Positions 7,562 to 15,637 of a stretch of 64,000 nucleotides of DNA are shown one piece after another. The stretch is from Streptomyces sp. BA2 (GTDB taxonomy: Bacteria; Actinomycetota; Actinomycetes; Streptomycetales; Streptomycetaceae), in the NCBI RefSeq assembly GCF_009769735.1, contig NZ_WSRO01000002.1, positions 5,406,001 to 5,470,000 on the forward strand. Direction: 5' to 3'. A program made the position numbers and the translations under genes. The notes beneath the pieces were generated by a model. The model did not search any database. It saw only the letters and a list, made by a program, of their open reading frames with translations, and was not told where the DNA came from. Position 1 is the stretch's first letter, and the number at the start of each line of letters is the position of its first letter.

Positions 7562-8215
7562 CTAGTGGTTGCGTTCGCGGCTGATGCCGATCGCTCCCGC
7601 CCAGGTCACGGACGCCGTGAACGCGACGTTCGCCGCTGCCGCCAGGGTGAGCCAGAGGGCGACGTCGGGGGCTGTGTTGCTGGGGCCGGTCTCGCCCTCG
7701 GGGTCCACGTACAGGCGGATGTGCTCGCCGACCCCCGCTCCCCGGCAGCCGCCTATGGGGCCCTCCGCCACGCGCCCGTCGGCGAAACGTACCCGGCAGG
7801 TGGTTCTGTCGCCCTGCTGTGAGGTGTCGACGACCACTCCCTCCACCGTGCTGCCCCGGTCGTCGAGGATCTTGTCCTGGACGAGGAACAGGCCGAGGAG
7901 TACGAGCGCGGCGGTGGAGAGGATGAAGCACGCCATGGGCCACAGCCGCTGGTTGGTGACTGCGGCGATGAACCAGAGCAGGAGCAGAGCGCAGGCGAGG
8001 CCCGGGAGGACGAGCCAGCGGCTGATGACCGTGGAGATCATGGCGCCCACGGCCAAGGAGATGACGGCGACGGCGGTGTGGAACCGGGCCGGAGGAGTAC
8101 CGCGCAGCAGGCGTGCCAGCCAGGCAGGGGGCCGGCGGGTGTCCAGACCTCTGCGGTAACCCCCCTCACCTGAGCCGGAGTTGAACTGGCCGGGCTGGGT
8201 GCCCATGGGCCTCAT
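7562..8215 (-). CDS. DUF3592-like membrane protein
   Basis: This 217-residue protein starts at ATG 8215, sharing ATGA with the upstream stop. It has three hydrophobic segments in the first two-thirds (AVAVISLAVGAMISTVI, GLACALLLLWFIAAV, CFILSTAALVLLGLFLV). A small strand-rich extracytoplasmic domain follows (VVVDTSQQGDRTTCRVRF, two Cys, EHIRLYVDPEG), then a last membrane segment. The domain resembles DUF3592. Translation is coupled to the 8212-9000 gene, so it belongs to module 2. No specific function can be named. Confidence 0.75.
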   Translation of the reverse strand: MRPMGTQPGQFNSGSGEGGYRRGLDTRRPPAWLARLLRGTPPARFHTAVAVISLAVGAMISTVISRWLVLPGLACALLLLWFIAAVTNQRLWPMACFILSTAALVLLGLFLVQDKILDDRGSTVEGVVVDTSQQGDRTTCRVRFADGRVAEGPIGGCRGAGVGEHIRLYVDPEGETGPSNTAPDVALWLTLAAAANVAFTASVTWAGAIGISRERNH

Positions 8216-9000
8216 GGAGTGGTCACCTTCCCCGCATCCTCCTCGTACCGCCGCACCGTCGACTTCCCGCAGATCAGTGCCACCAGGCTCGCCAGCGACA
8301 CCACCTGCTCCGGGTTGAAGCAGTTGCCCACGACCAGCAGGCCCGAGCCGCCGCCCACCGGGCAGGAGAGCGCCGCCGCCATGCCCAGCTGTGCGGCGTA
8401 TCGGCTGCTGACCGGTGCGCCGCCGTCCGCGGGCAGCTCCGGGAACGTGTCGACCCCGCCGGACGCGTGGACGCCCGGTTGCGAGACCAGCCCGAAGCCC
8501 GTGCCCATGGCCGTGGGGAAGGACTCGACGTAGACCTGCTTGCCCTCCAGCTGCTCGCCGAAGTGGCGGGCGAGCACCTCGCCCGCGCTGATGTCGGGGT
8601 CCAGCGGGCTCACCTCGATGACGCCCGCGCAGATCTGCCAGGTGACCGCGTCGTCCTCGGCGGTCGTCTCCAGTGTGATCAGGCCGCAGCTGATCATGCC
8701 GTCGTCGAGGAAGAGGCGGCGGGCCGCGTGGAAGGTGTCGGTGATGGAGGACTGGACGTCAGGGGGCCGGTGCGCGTAGGCCAGCGTCACCAGCTCCTTG
8801 ATGCGGATCGCGCCCCGCTCCTCGTCCCGCCCGTCGGTGAGCAGGTCGAACCAGTCCGTGGGTACGAAGAGGCTCGCCTCGCCGATGGGGGTGCGGAGTT
8901 CATACAGGTCAGCGGTGAGGCCGCCTGGCGTCGGAGTGTCTGGCGTCGGAGTGTGTGGCATCGGTGTGCGGGGCGTCGTACCGTCTGGTGTCGTCGTCAC
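8212..9000 (-). CDS. Hypothetical soluble protein, candidate T7SS chaperone/adaptor
   Basis: This 262-residue protein has a Thr/Pro-rich N-terminal repeat (TPMPHTPTPDTPTPGG), then ASLFVPTDWFDLLTDGRDEERGA, which places it with the 'VPDGWFxL' proteins at 3506, 13695 and 19951. The rest is mixed alpha/beta without membrane segments. The ATG overlaps the stop of the truncated effector gene upstream, and its own stop overlaps the next start, so the three are translationally coupled. The fixed position beside an effector gene supports a chaperone or adaptor role. Confidence 0.7.
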   Translation of the reverse strand: MTTTPDGTTPRTPMPHTPTPDTPTPGGLTADLYELRTPIGEASLFVPTDWFDLLTDGRDEERGAIRIKELVTLAYAHRPPDVQSSITDTFHAARRLFLDDGMISCGLITLETTAEDDAVTWQICAGVIEVSPLDPDISAGEVLARHFGEQLEGKQVYVESFPTAMGTGFGLVSQPGVHASGGVDTFPELPADGGAPVSSRYAAQLGMAAALSCPVGGGSGLLVVGNCFNPEQVVSLASLVALICGKSTVRRYEEDAGKVTTP

Positions 9001-9698
9001 TTGTTCGCCGCCTTCTTGAGCGCCCAGGGGTCGAGCGCGTCCGGCCAGACGTCCTTGCCGGAGCCCTTCGTCTGGTTCCCAGGGATGATCTTCTTGCCTA
9101 CGTCGATGCCGATCTGCGCCGCGCCACCCGGCCCCAGGCCCACCGAGTTCACACCCCAGTTGCCGACGAACTGCACGCTCTTGAGACCGAGTTCGGCCCC
9201 GCCGAGCACGCGGCCCGGCTGGGTGAGGACACTCCGGAAGAGGCCGCCCGATGATGCTCCCGCCAGCCGCCCAAGGCCCTTCGCCGCCACGAACGCGCCC
9301 CCGCCGAATGCCAGTCCCGCCGCGTCGACCAGGACCGTCGGTGAGGTCAGCGCCTTGCTGAAGCTGCCGGTCTCGCCCACCGCCTGGAGGTAGTGGGCAA
9401 GGAGCCCGACCCCGGCGAGGGCCAGGCTCAGTCCCGCGAGTGCCGGGAAGGCGAGGGAGAGGAGACCGATGACCGAGCTCAGGAAGCCCGCCACGTTCCC
9501 GATGAACGCGAAGGCCCAGGAGTACTCCTTGAGGAAGTCCTTGATCCCGTCGAGGATCATGTCGTCGAGTTTGTCGATCGCGTCGGCGAAGTCGCCGATG
9601 GCCTTGCCGACCTTGTCCCAGAACCCGGGCTCGTTCGGCGCCATGTCCATCGCGTGCTTCAGGCGCCCGGCTCGTTTACGCCTCGTTGATGCATCCAT
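8997..9698 (-). CDS. N-terminally truncated relative of a T7SS-signal effector
   Basis: From MDMAPNEPGFWDKVGKAIGDF onward this protein matches the second half of the 15638-16921 protein (DIAPDEPGFWDKLTKGVADAW). It then has the same hydrophobic stretch (IGLLSLAFPALAGLSLALAG) and a basic C-terminal part. The roughly 200-residue T7SS-signal/coiled-coil half is missing. Starts at 9698 or 9650 both lack a ribosome site, which fits loss of the 5' part. The frame is open and coupled to the downstream gene, so it could be a decayed effector or a retained fragment with a protective role. The true start is uncertain. Confidence 0.6.
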   Translation of the reverse strand: MDASTRRKRAGRLKHAMDMAPNEPGFWDKVGKAIGDFADAIDKLDDMILDGIKDFLKEYSWAFAFIGNVAGFLSSVIGLLSLAFPALAGLSLALAGVGLLAHYLQAVGETGSFSKALTSPTVLVDAAGLAFGGGAFVAAKGLGRLAGASSGGLFRSVLTQPGRVLGGAELGLKSVQFVGNWGVNSVGLGPGGAAQIGIDVGKKIIPGNQTKGSGKDVWPDALDPWALKKAANK

Positions 9699-9840
9699 TG
9701 ATGCGCGGGGTCCGCAGGCAGCCTCGGCTTCCGGACCGTCGGATCTTCGAGGCAGGCCGCGTGGGCACGGCACGGTTCGTCGGCACCCCGTCGCTTCAGG
9801 GCTCCGGACTTCCCGGACCCCGGCCTCCAGGCCGTCGCCC

Positions 9841-11163
9841 TTATCCCTGCCCCCGAGGAAACTCCCCCCGCCCCACCCGCACCGCAAGCCCATCGTCCGC
9901 GAGCCCATCGCCCTCGCCCTCCGCGTCCCGGAGCAGCGACCCATACCCCGTGGCCGCCCACAGGCTCTGGGCCGCCGGGACCTCGAAGTACGGCACCCTG
10001 CGGCCCTCGAAGTCATCGGTGAGTACCTCCGGCGCTCGGCGGGTGCGGACCGCCGCCCCGCATTCCTCGCATGCCGCGATGTGCAGCTGGTCGCGCCGGC
10101 CCAGCGGACGCCAGCGGATGCGGAGGTCGGCGCGGCCGTGCAGGGGGTTGAAGAAGCAGAGCGGGAGGGGAGAGGCGGCGCCCTCCAGCGCGTCCCGGCC
10201 CTCCGCCACCAGGGCCAGCACGCCCGCCAGGTCCGGCAGTCCGCGCGCCGAGTCGAGAACCGTGCCCGCGGCGGCGTAGGCGTCAAGTGCGCGTTGCAGA
10301 CCGGTGGTTGACGTGCCCGCCGAGCGGACCGCCTCGCCCAGCGCGAGGACCTCCGCCTCGGTCTGGCGCCGCAGCGCCTCCTCGTCCGCCGTACGCGCCG
10401 CCGCGAACACCGCCTGCGGGAAGGCGAAGGGCGAGCCGGTCGCGCTCGGATACCGGTGCGGGCCGGACCGACGGCGCCCCCGCCGACGTACACCTACGAA
10501 GAGGAAGAGACCGGCGGCGGCCACCGACACCGCGACGATGGCCGGCAGCAGCCAGGAGGAGCCACTCTCCTTCTCCGCCGCCTCCGGGCGGGGCAGGCTC
10601 CCGCTGTCGCTGCCGTCACCAAGATCGGCCGTGGCCTCCTCGTACGCCTTCGTGCCGTCGCCCCGCGCGATCAGCTCGATCGCCTTGGCCGTCTGCTCGG
10701 AGAGACCCGCGTCCTTCATCTCGTCCAGGAAACCGACCGTGCTCACAGCGTCGCGGGCCTGCTGCTTCTCGCCAGGCCACTCGAAACCGTGCAGGTCACC
10801 GGTCCACCTGTCGCCGCCGGTGATGAGGATGAGCTCGTGCTGGTCGAGGCGGTCACGTACGACCTCCGCGAAGACGTCGGACTCGCCGTCGTACGCGTCG
10901 CCCTGGACCAGAGGCACCAAGGCGACCTTGATCGGGAGACCCGTCTTCTCGATCTGCCGGGCGAGCTGCTTCCGGCGGGCAGGGGGTACGGAGTCGGCGT
11001 ACGCGGCGTCGACGTGGACCGGTGACTCGCGCAGGGCGTCGGCGATCTTCTGGCCGGGGCTGGGGGCGCCCGGTGCCTGAGCCGCAGCGGGCGCGACAGC
11101 CACGAACAGGGTGGCGAGGGACACGACCGCCAGCACGGCGAGACGCTTCAGGTCACTGAACAC
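9841..11163 (-). CDS. Membrane protein with TPM-like domain and NPLHG/CxxC cytoplasmic domain
   Basis: This 440-residue protein starts at GTG 11163 inside the end of the upstream gene. It has a signal peptide (LAVLAVVSLATLFVAVAPAAAQA), then an extracytoplasmic TPM-like domain (ESPVHVDAAYADSVPPARR, LPIKVALVPLVQGDAYDG). After a single membrane segment (LLPAIVAVSVAAAGLFLFVG) comes a cytoplasmic part with FFNPLHGRADLRIRWRPLG and CEECGA. The last two motifs recur in the upstream protein and suggest a metal-binding or nucleic-acid-binding patch. No function is known. It is a single-domain paralogue of the next gene. Confidence 0.75.
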   Translation of the reverse strand: MFSDLKRLAVLAVVSLATLFVAVAPAAAQAPGAPSPGQKIADALRESPVHVDAAYADSVPPARRKQLARQIEKTGLPIKVALVPLVQGDAYDGESDVFAEVVRDRLDQHELILITGGDRWTGDLHGFEWPGEKQQARDAVSTVGFLDEMKDAGLSEQTAKAIELIARGDGTKAYEEATADLGDGSDSGSLPRPEAAEKESGSSWLLPAIVAVSVAAAGLFLFVGVRRRGRRRSGPHRYPSATGSPFAFPQAVFAAARTADEEALRRQTEAEVLALGEAVRSAGTSTTGLQRALDAYAAAGTVLDSARGLPDLAGVLALVAEGRDALEGAASPLPLCFFNPLHGRADLRIRWRPLGRRDQLHIAACEECGAAVRTRRAPEVLTDDFEGRRVPYFEVPAAQSLWAATGYGSLLRDAEGEGDGLADDGLAVRVGRGEFPRGQG

Positions 11164-13402
11164 CGGCGTACTCCCGTACCTGGCGGATGAGTTGAGGGAC
11201 ACCGTTGACTATGGCGGGCAGCGGCCCTGGCGCGTCCTCGTACGGCACGCGCTCGGAGCGGCCCACCCCCGGCAGCGTGAGCCGGAGCGTGTACGCGAGG
11301 CGCGGCTGCACGTCGACCAGGACGCGGCACTCCGCGCACACCGGGATGGTGCGCAGCCGCTGGTCCTCCGCCGCGTACTGAGCGTCCCGCCACCCCGTGG
11401 CCGGCCCGTGCAGCGGATTGAGCGCGCAACAGGGCTTGTCGGCGCCGGTGAGCGCACCCCGCCCGGCCCGCGCGAGGACGATTGCGGCCGCGAGATCGGC
11501 GGGTGTGGCGTCGTCATCGACATGCCCGTCAGGGTCGCGGTCGGCGAGGAGCGTCGCTGCGTCGAGGCAGTCCCAGACGCGGGTGCGGATTGAGGACCGC
11601 AGGGCGGCATTCGGGTCGAACTCCCGCCCCAACGCGTCGATTCCGTCCCGTGCGACGCGCCGCAAGTAGCCGAGGGACGGATCCGGCGGAGCCGTGAACA
11701 GAAGGCCGCCCGTGGACGTCACGACGGTACGCGGCGGCCGCCTGAGGCCTGGCACCACGAGCCGCAACAGCCCGAGTAGCGCGGCGACGACTCCGAAGAG
11801 CAGCGCGGCCGCGAACGCTCCGACGAGGAGGCCCGGCCAGAAGTCCCCGGAGAAGAGAGGGGAGAGCGCGTCCTCTTCGACGGGCTCGGGGGCGTCGTCC
11901 ATGCCGAGGGAGGAGGTCTCGGGACGGTCGGTGCGTGGTGCCTTGCCGAGGAACGTCATCAGGTCGTCGAGTCGCTCGCCGAGCTGGTGGTCGGTGGAGC
12001 GGTCGTCGTCATCGCCGTAGCGGATGGAATCGGGGAGATCGAAGGCGACGAGGTTGGCGTCGATGCGTACGTCGTACGTGACGACGTCGATGGACCCGCC
12101 GAGCGGATCGGCGACGACGTACACGCCGTGGTCGCCCTTGGCGCCCAGCTCCTGCATCCTCTGCCGCACGGCCTCGACGAAGAGCTCGGGTTCGCCGCCG
12201 GACTCATCCTCGGTGAGCTGGGGCACGAGAGCGATGTGGACAGGCCCGCGGTTGAACTCGCCGATGCGCTCGGTGAGTTGATCGCGCTGCTCGGAGTCGA
12301 GCGGGTTCGGGCTCTCGGGGTCGCTGTAGAGGGGCCCGTCCTGCTTCAGCCCGGCGGCAACGCGCTCGACGCGGCTGGAAAGGTCGGATGCGGTGGGCGG
12401 CGGCGAGGCGCCGGCGGTGTCCTGATGGAAGACGAGTGACGCGGAGAGGGCGATGGCTCCGGCGGCGAGGAGGGCGACGCCGGCTTCGATGCGGAGAGGG
12501 GTGAAGTGCCGTCGGACAGCGCCGGATTGCTCGCGGGCACTCCCTTCAGCCGCCATCGCAACCCTCTGCCTTCGGCGCCACCGGCGTAGGTATGGACTGA
12601 GGGCGAGGATCAGCAGCGGTACGCCGCTGAGGGCGATCCCGGTGACGAAGGACTGGTTGTCGCGGTCGACGGGATCGATGTGCATCTTGTCGACTTCTTC
12701 ACCGGTGTCGCCGCCGTACTTCTTGCGGGCGGCTTCCGCGCGCTCGGCGGCCTTCTTGCTGCCCTGGGCGATGACATCGGTGAACCGCTCGAAGCTGAGC
12801 AAGGGCCCGGCGTCGTAAGGCAGTTCATAGAGAGCCACGGTCGACGCGTCGTCGGCGGGCGCCCGCACCCCGAAGGCGGCGGCGTCGGCGACGCCCATGT
12901 CATCGACGAGGACATAGAGCCCATCCCGCCCGAGCCGATCGTGCACGGCCCCGAGCAGCCGATCGCCGCTGCTGCCCTGCTCGGGCAGTACGAGGACGTA
13001 GGTGGGGACCTTGGTCCGCTGGGCCAGTTTCTTGAACTGCGGGGCGGTGGAGCGGGGGATCTCGCGGGGGAGCTGGTCGGTGACGTGGACGGGGTTGGAG
13101 TGGAGGAGGGCGGCCAGGGCGGCGGCTTGGGTGGGAGCGTCGCCCTGCGGGGCCGGGGCCTGGGCCGGGGCGTCCTCGGCGGACGAAACAGGCGAGGGGT
13201 TCGCGACGGCAGGTGCCGCGCCCCCGCCAAAGAGGAGGAGGGCACAGAGGATGGCGAGCAACGCGGGGCGGCGGCGCCTGGCATGGTCATAGTGGCCGTG
13301 ATGGCCGGTGTGCGGTATGTCCGTCCCCGTGGCCTCCTCGGCGACGGCCTTCGTGCCGACTCCGTACCCCGCCATACTCACCCGTCCCACCCCGACGCTC
13401 AT
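11153..13402 (-). CDS. Membrane protein with two TPM-like domains and NPLHG/CxxC cytoplasmic domain
   Basis: This 749-residue protein starts at ATG 13402, whose ATGA carries the stop of the small frameshifted gene upstream; that coupling decides the start. It has a signal or anchor segment near residue 50, a first TPM-like domain (NPVHVTDQLPREIPRSTAPQ), a membrane segment and a basic cytoplasmic loop. A second membrane segment leads to a second TPM-like domain (GPVHIALVPQLTEDESGG) and a further membrane segment. The C-terminal domain contains CCALNPLHGPATGWRD and CAECR. It is an enlarged relative of the downstream gene. The role is unknown; the context is T7SS module 2. Confidence 0.77.
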   Translation of the reverse strand: MSVGVGRVSMAGYGVGTKAVAEEATGTDIPHTGHHGHYDHARRRRPALLAILCALLLFGGGAAPAVANPSPVSSAEDAPAQAPAPQGDAPTQAAALAALLHSNPVHVTDQLPREIPRSTAPQFKKLAQRTKVPTYVLVLPEQGSSGDRLLGAVHDRLGRDGLYVLVDDMGVADAAAFGVRAPADDASTVALYELPYDAGPLLSFERFTDVIAQGSKKAAERAEAARKKYGGDTGEEVDKMHIDPVDRDNQSFVTGIALSGVPLLILALSPYLRRWRRRQRVAMAAEGSAREQSGAVRRHFTPLRIEAGVALLAAGAIALSASLVFHQDTAGASPPPTASDLSSRVERVAAGLKQDGPLYSDPESPNPLDSEQRDQLTERIGEFNRGPVHIALVPQLTEDESGGEPELFVEAVRQRMQELGAKGDHGVYVVADPLGGSIDVVTYDVRIDANLVAFDLPDSIRYGDDDDRSTDHQLGERLDDLMTFLGKAPRTDRPETSSLGMDDAPEPVEEDALSPLFSGDFWPGLLVGAFAAALLFGVVAALLGLLRLVVPGLRRPPRTVVTSTGGLLFTAPPDPSLGYLRRVARDGIDALGREFDPNAALRSSIRTRVWDCLDAATLLADRDPDGHVDDDATPADLAAAIVLARAGRGALTGADKPCCALNPLHGPATGWRDAQYAAEDQRLRTIPVCAECRVLVDVQPRLAYTLRLTLPGVGRSERVPYEDAPGPLPAIVNGVPQLIRQVREYAGVQ

Positions 13403-13688
13403 TGGGCGCACTTTACTGTCGCGACGAGTGCGTTTCCATGGGTGACTATGTCGCGCAAGCCTTCGCAGAGGACGTAGGAGGGGCTGATTCCGTCCGACGG
13501 CCAAATCGAGAACACCGAGTGTGCGGCGGCGAAGGTGATGCGTACGTCCGCGTTGACGAAAAGGGAATGGACCGCACCGCGGGCGGCGCGGTCACCTGTT
13601 GTGCGTAGCCCGTAGCCCGTAGCCCGCTGGCGAACTTGGCCGCTGTACGCAGGAGCAGGTTCTCGTCGGGGGAGGGGTACCAGTCCAT
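13399..13688 (-). pseudogene. Small gene frameshifted by a 7-bp triplet repeat (possible phase-variable gene)
   Basis: It starts MDWYPSPDENLLLRTAAKFASGLR at ATG 13688, six bases after the upstream stop. The frame then fails inside three GGGCTAC repeats (13605-13625). Past the repeats a different frame encodes a credible continuation (HSLFVNADVRITFAAAHS, SPSYVLCEGLRDIV) that ends in a TGA overlapping the next ATG. One or four repeat copies would join both parts into a 91- or 98-residue protein; three copies do not. The N-terminus loosely resembles MDTWQPEPGETLLTRAYATF at 15516. It could be a decayed gene, a slipped-strand switch or a sequence error. Confidence 0.7.
13605..13625. repeat. Three perfect tandem copies of GTAGCCC
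   Basis: Copies lie at 13605-13611, 13612-13618 and 13619-13625. The 7-bp unit is not a multiple of three, so each gain or loss changes the reading frame of the gene at 13399-13688. Confidence 0.95.
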
Positions 13689-13694
13689 GGGCGG

Positions 13695-14492
13695 TCAGTC
13701 CGCAGCGTCCGCGGAGCCCGACGCCGGGTGTCCGCCGGGAGGTTCCTCAAAACTCACCGTCTGGAGGATGGCCGCCATGATGTCGCAGAACTCGGTCCAG
13801 TAGTCCGTGGACGCGGTGTGGAGCGTGAATACCGCGGTGAACGGACCCGTAGGGAAAGGGACATGGACCTGTATCTGCCCGGTGAGCAGGTCCATCGGCT
13901 CGCCGGTCGCGGTCACTTGCGGGCTCAGCTTGTACTTGGTCAGCGTGATGCAGGAGACCGCCGGCCCGCATGGCAGGTCGAGCCAGCGGGCGTCGTTGTG
14001 CGGCTCTCGGGAGAGGGCCGCCAGAATGCCCTGGGCGGCGATGTCGGTGTCCCCAGCGGCCTGGTCCGTCGGAACGGCGGCCACGGTGAAGGCACACTGG
14101 GCGACACCGCCGGCGCCTTCGTACCGTGCCTCGACCACGCCGCCGCCCTCAGCAGCCCCCGCCACCGCCTTCGCGGTCGCCTCCTCGTCCTCGTCCGCAT
14201 CCGCCTCCGCATCCGCCGTGGAGAAGAGCCCCATCGCCGAGTACGAGACGCCGGTGTCCGCCATCATCTCGGCGACGCCCGCGTAATAGGGGGCGGCCGG
14301 CTCCCAGATGCTTTCGTCGCCGCGGGAGTAGAGGCCCCGTACGAACTCCTGTGAGCGTGCGGCACGTTCCTCGGGGGTAGCGGCGAGGGGGAGGGCGAAG
14401 AAGCCGTCGGGGACGTTGAACCAGAGGGGCGGGGGCTCCTCGTCGGCGTGCAGGGGCGGGATCGCGCTCGTGGAGTCGGCGGAGGTTGTCAT
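13695..14492 (-). CDS. Hypothetical soluble protein, 'VPDGFFALPL' family (candidate T7SS chaperone/adaptor)
   Basis: This 265-residue protein reads LWFNVPDGFFALPLAATPEER near residue 25, closely matching the 3506 protein. It has an acidic insert (ADAEADADEDEEA) near residue 95 and a strand-rich second half ending WTEFCDIMAAILQTVSFEE, similar in position to the endings of the 3506 and 19951 proteins. There is no signal peptide or membrane segment. It is followed after six bases by the frameshifted small gene. The recurring association with T7SS effector modules suggests a cytosolic adaptor. Confidence 0.7.
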   Translation of the reverse strand: MTTSADSTSAIPPLHADEEPPPLWFNVPDGFFALPLAATPEERAARSQEFVRGLYSRGDESIWEPAAPYYAGVAEMMADTGVSYSAMGLFSTADAEADADEDEEATAKAVAGAAEGGGVVEARYEGAGGVAQCAFTVAAVPTDQAAGDTDIAAQGILAALSREPHNDARWLDLPCGPAVSCITLTKYKLSPQVTATGEPMDLLTGQIQVHVPFPTGPFTAVFTLHTASTDYWTEFCDIMAAILQTVSFEEPPGGHPASGSADAAD

Positions 14493-14598
14493 AGTGGGGG
14501 ACCGTCCTGGTCGGAAGCAGATGCGGCGTCGAGCCCTGGAAGTCGGCGAGCTCAGGAAGCCGTCGGGCTCCGGAACCCGCTCCAGCGGCCGGCGGGGT

Positions 14599-15516
14599 CT
14601 AGAAGTCGTCCGGGTGGTAGTCCTTGGGATCCACCTCTGCGCCGTCGGCGTCCATGAGCATGTCGTTCTCGGAGAGGCCGAAGAACGAGTCGACTTCGTA
14701 CGACCTCAGGAACCCGACATGGAAGTGGCCGCAGGGGTGGCGACTGACCACAGGACTCCCGTGGTCCGACGAGGCCGGGGCCTCCGCGACGAAGTTCTCG
14801 ACCGCGGTCCGCTGCGCGGGTGTGAGGTCGTCGAGCGGGATCAGGGCGAGAGGATGGCGCAGGTACCGGGCGAACTTCCCCGGCGTGATCGCGTGCAGCC
14901 GGCACCAGGAGTCGTCGTCGAAGACGACCTTGACGTCGGTACTGCTCTTGAAGGGCTTCGGCTCCACCCGGCTGATCCGCGACCGGGAGACCTCCCAGAG
15001 CACTTCGTCGTCGATGAGGCTGTCGTTCTTCTTGGAGTACGGGAAGCCCACGACGACCAGTCGGCGATCGGTGACGATCGCGTGCGTGCGGTAGTGCTTC
15101 TCGGGGGAGCGGGCTGGATCCAGCTGCCACGGCAGGGTGCGGGCGAGGGAACCGGGAGCGGCCCACATGACGGGGAAGTCCTCGACCTCGTCGGCGGGGT
15201 CGTCCGGGGTGTCGGAGCCTGATGCCGGACCCGAGCCGCCGCTGACGTTTCCCCCCGCTGAGCTGAGTACGGCCATGATGGCGCCGCCCAGCGCGATCAG
15301 GCCACCCTTCCCCACCTTCCGTGCGACGGTGCCACCAGTCGAATGGGCCGCGTAGACAGGGCCTTCGGGCCAGCCGGAAAGCTCGCTCTGGATGTCACGA
15401 CGCTCGGTGTCGCGGAACCAGCGCATGCCCCGGACGCGCGTAGCCTCGCCGGTGGCGAAGGTGGCGTACGCACGGGTGAGGAGCGTTTCGCCCGGTTCGG
15501 GCTGCCAAGTGTCCAT
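14599..15516 (-). CDS. Hypothetical protein with PH/GRAM-like segment and one membrane helix
   Basis: This 305-residue protein begins MDTWQPEPGETLLTRAYATF. ATG 15516 is preferred over an ATG four codons earlier because GGAGG is then properly spaced. A short hydrophobic segment (GKGGLIALGGAIMAVLSSA) lies near residue 75. The sequence TRTHAIVTDRRLVVVGF-like region (YRTHAIVTDRRLVVV) followed by ISRVEPK and VKVVFDDDSW is the strand pattern of bacterial PH/GRAM-like domains. Near the C-terminus is CGHFHVGFL. It belongs to the minus-strand module 2; the function is unknown. Confidence 0.68.
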   Translation of the reverse strand: MDTWQPEPGETLLTRAYATFATGEATRVRGMRWFRDTERRDIQSELSGWPEGPVYAAHSTGGTVARKVGKGGLIALGGAIMAVLSSAGGNVSGGSGPASGSDTPDDPADEVEDFPVMWAAPGSLARTLPWQLDPARSPEKHYRTHAIVTDRRLVVVGFPYSKKNDSLIDDEVLWEVSRSRISRVEPKPFKSSTDVKVVFDDDSWCRLHAITPGKFARYLRHPLALIPLDDLTPAQRTAVENFVAEAPASSDHGSPVVSRHPCGHFHVGFLRSYEVDSFFGLSENDMLMDADGAEVDPKDYHPDDF

Positions 15517-15637
15517 ACCGGAAAGCATCCTCCTACGTGGTGCCCCTAGGCCCTTTGTCCTGCATCCTCATATTTCGTGCCGGACGCTCATCCACCTGCG
15601 CTCATCCGGCCACGCGGGGCGTCGTCCGCCGCGCTCA

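Noticed and set aside
9699..10493. Upstream extension of the truncated effector reading frame
   Set aside because: That stretch overlaps the better-supported 9841-11163 gene on the same strand and its translation is Arg-rich without similarity.
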